NCBI RefSeq assembly: GCF_000382345.1
Contig: NZ_KB908115.1
Location: 1-60,948, forward strand
Reading direction: 5' to 3'
Origin: Massilia niastensis DSM 21313
GTDB taxonomy: Bacteria; Pseudomonadota; Gammaproteobacteria; Burkholderiales; Burkholderiaceae_D
Length of the DNA: 60,948 bases
Shown: positions 60,082 to 60,948 of the stretch, one piece after another
Position numbering within the stretch: the stretch's first letter is position 1
Layout: each line of letters opens with the position of its first letter
Made by a program: the position numbers and the translations under genes
Notes under the pieces: model-generated
Database searches by the model: none
What the model was told of the DNA's origin: nothing
The model's input: only the letters and a program-made list of their open reading frames with translations

Positions 60082-60256
60082 ACAGTGCTCCGCGAATCGT
60101 TGATGACTCCATTGTAGGTGGGTCCGCGTGAGGACGCCCATGGAATGCGCAGCAATATGTCGACCGGACCGCCTGGCGCGGCCTTATCATTTTTGCAATT
60201 GCGGAGGGCGGGGATGCGCTTCCCGCAGCCAGGCGGCCGCGGGAAGCGAGGGGGGA

Positions 60257-60948
60257 TTACATATTACGGCGATACTGGCCGCCGACCTCGAACAGCGCGG
60301 TCGTGATCTGGCCCAGCGAACAGACGCGCACCGCGTCCATCAGCCTGGCGAACACGTTCTCGTTGTCGATCGCGGCCTGCTGCAGCGCGGCCAGGGCGGC
60401 GGGCGCCTGTGCCGCGTGACGCTGGTGGAAGTCCTCCAGGCGGGTCAGCTGCGACTGCTTCTCGTCGTCGGTCGAGCGGGCCAGCTCGATCGTCGCCGGG
60501 GCGCCGCTGCTGTGCGGGTTGCGGAAGGTATTGACGCCGATGATAGGCAGGGTGCCGTCGTGCTTCTGGTGCTCGTACAGCATCGACTCTTCCTGGATCT
60601 TGCCGCGCTGGTAGCCGGTCTCCATCGCGCCCAGCACGCCGCCGCGCTCGGCGATGCGCTCGAACTCCTGCATCACGGCTTCCTCGACCAGGTCGGTCAG
60701 CTCCTCCATGATGAACGAGCCCTGGTTCGGGTTCTCGTTCTTGGCCAGGCCCCATTCGCGGTTGATGATCAATTGAATTGCCAATGCCCTGCGCACCGAT
60801 TCGTCGGTCGGCGTCGTGATCGCCTCGTCGTAGGCGTTGGTGTGCAGCGAGTTGCAGTTGTCGTAGATCGCGATCAGGGCCTGCAGGGTGGTGCGGATGT
60901 CGTTGAAGTCGATCTCCTGCGCGTGCAGCGAGCGGCCCGAGGTCTGGA
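60257..60948 (-). CDS. icmF: Fused isobutyryl/methylmalonyl-CoA mutase, C-terminal part (IcmF), cut by the window edge
   Basis: The frame is open to the right edge and encodes the last 230 residues. It has TLQALIAIYDNCNSLHTNAYDEA, RRALAIQLIINREWGLAKNENPNQGSFIMEELTDLVEEAV, AMETGYQRGKIQEESMLYEHQK and IGVNTF. These are characteristic of the catalytic barrel of B12-dependent acyl-CoA mutases, and the wording is closest to the IcmF fusion (mutase with a G-protein chaperone domain). The N-terminal cobalamin and GTPase domains lie outside the window. It is metabolic and unrelated to the EPS locus, so it marks the right boundary. Confidence 0.9.
   Translation of the reverse strand, partial: QTSGRSLHAQEIDFNDIRTTLQALIAIYDNCNSLHTNAYDEAITTPTDESVRRALAIQLIINREWGLAKNENPNQGSFIMEELTDLVEEAVMQEFERIAERGGVLGAMETGYQRGKIQEESMLYEHQKHDGTLPIIGVNTFRNPHSSGAPATIELARSTDDEKQSQLTRLEDFHQRHAAQAPAALAALQQAAIDNENVFARLMDAVRVCSLGQITTALFEVGGQYRRNM

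Overview
The window (about 61 kb, high GC except for a few AT-rich gaps) looks like a chromosomal segment of a Burkholderiales bacterium of the Massilia/Oxalobacteraceae type. This is inferred from the protein families and codon use, not from a search. Most of it is one exosortase A (XrtA)/PEP-CTERM exopolysaccharide locus. It holds the sorting enzyme, the PrsK/PrsR sensor-regulator pair, the polysaccharide synthesis and export machinery, one PEP-CTERM substrate and the PrsT TPR lipoprotein. Family names here are from recall of sequence signatures.

Layout. 1-6650 is the left flank: an AT-rich gap with a degenerate tandem repeat, a 741-aa lipoprotein, a diheme cytochrome c, tRNA-Arg(CCG), and an insertion scar holding a C-terminally truncated AlbA/Schlafen-type ATPase and a relic of wecB. 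6653-15483 (+) carries nucleotide-sugar genes (tviB/tviC type, for UDP-HexNAcA), the initiating sugar-phosphate transferase, prsK, prsR and a beta-helix protein. 15488-22632 is a divergent pair of operons. Leftward are a DegT aminotransferase, a GNAT-like acyltransferase, an acyl carrier protein and two alpha/beta hydrolases. Rightward are an acyl-CoA ligase and a PLP decarboxylase. Together they resemble a carrier-protein-based small-molecule or glycan-decorating branch. 22649-28688 is a less familiar accessory module: an alpha/alpha-barrel protein, two ATP-grasp enzymes, a polysaccharide deacetylase and an unknown 314-aa protein. Its divergent promoter is a near copy of the one at 19.7 kb.

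28723-49449 (-) is a tightly packed 17-gene operon, many genes overlapping by 4 bases. In transcription order it encodes a Wzz-like chain-length protein, a tyrosine kinase, an outer-membrane barrel, an ExeA-like ATPase, a deacetylase, a FemAB protein, a glycosyltransferase, XrtA-EpsI, a glycosyltransferase, an amidotransferase, two more glycosyltransferases, a 38-aa membrane microprotein, an O-antigen-ligase-like protein, a second deacetylase, a glycosyltransferase and a Wzx-like flippase. 49890-53914 (+) has a trypsin-like protease, the export lipoprotein EpsE, a GAF protein and a VAO-type flavoprotein. 54250-55092 is the PEP-CTERM protein, preceded by a perfect sigma-54 -24/-12 element and a perfect inverted repeat, which makes it a likely PrsR/RpoN target. 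To the right are a small membrane protein, an exosortase-associated FeeM-like N-acyltransferase, prsT, a 102-aa unknown protein and the 3' end of a fused acyl-CoA mutase (icmF).

Working model. Lipid-linked repeat units are started by the 9104 transferase, extended by at least four glycosyltransferases, modified by deacetylation, amidation and acyl/amino transfer, flipped, polymerised, and exported through EpsE with the barrel protein. PEP-CTERM proteins are processed by XrtA and made when PrsK/PrsR activates RpoN. The most notable non-coding signal is the duplicated divergent promoter with a TGCAAA-A-TTTGCA operator, with related motifs in front of the large operon.
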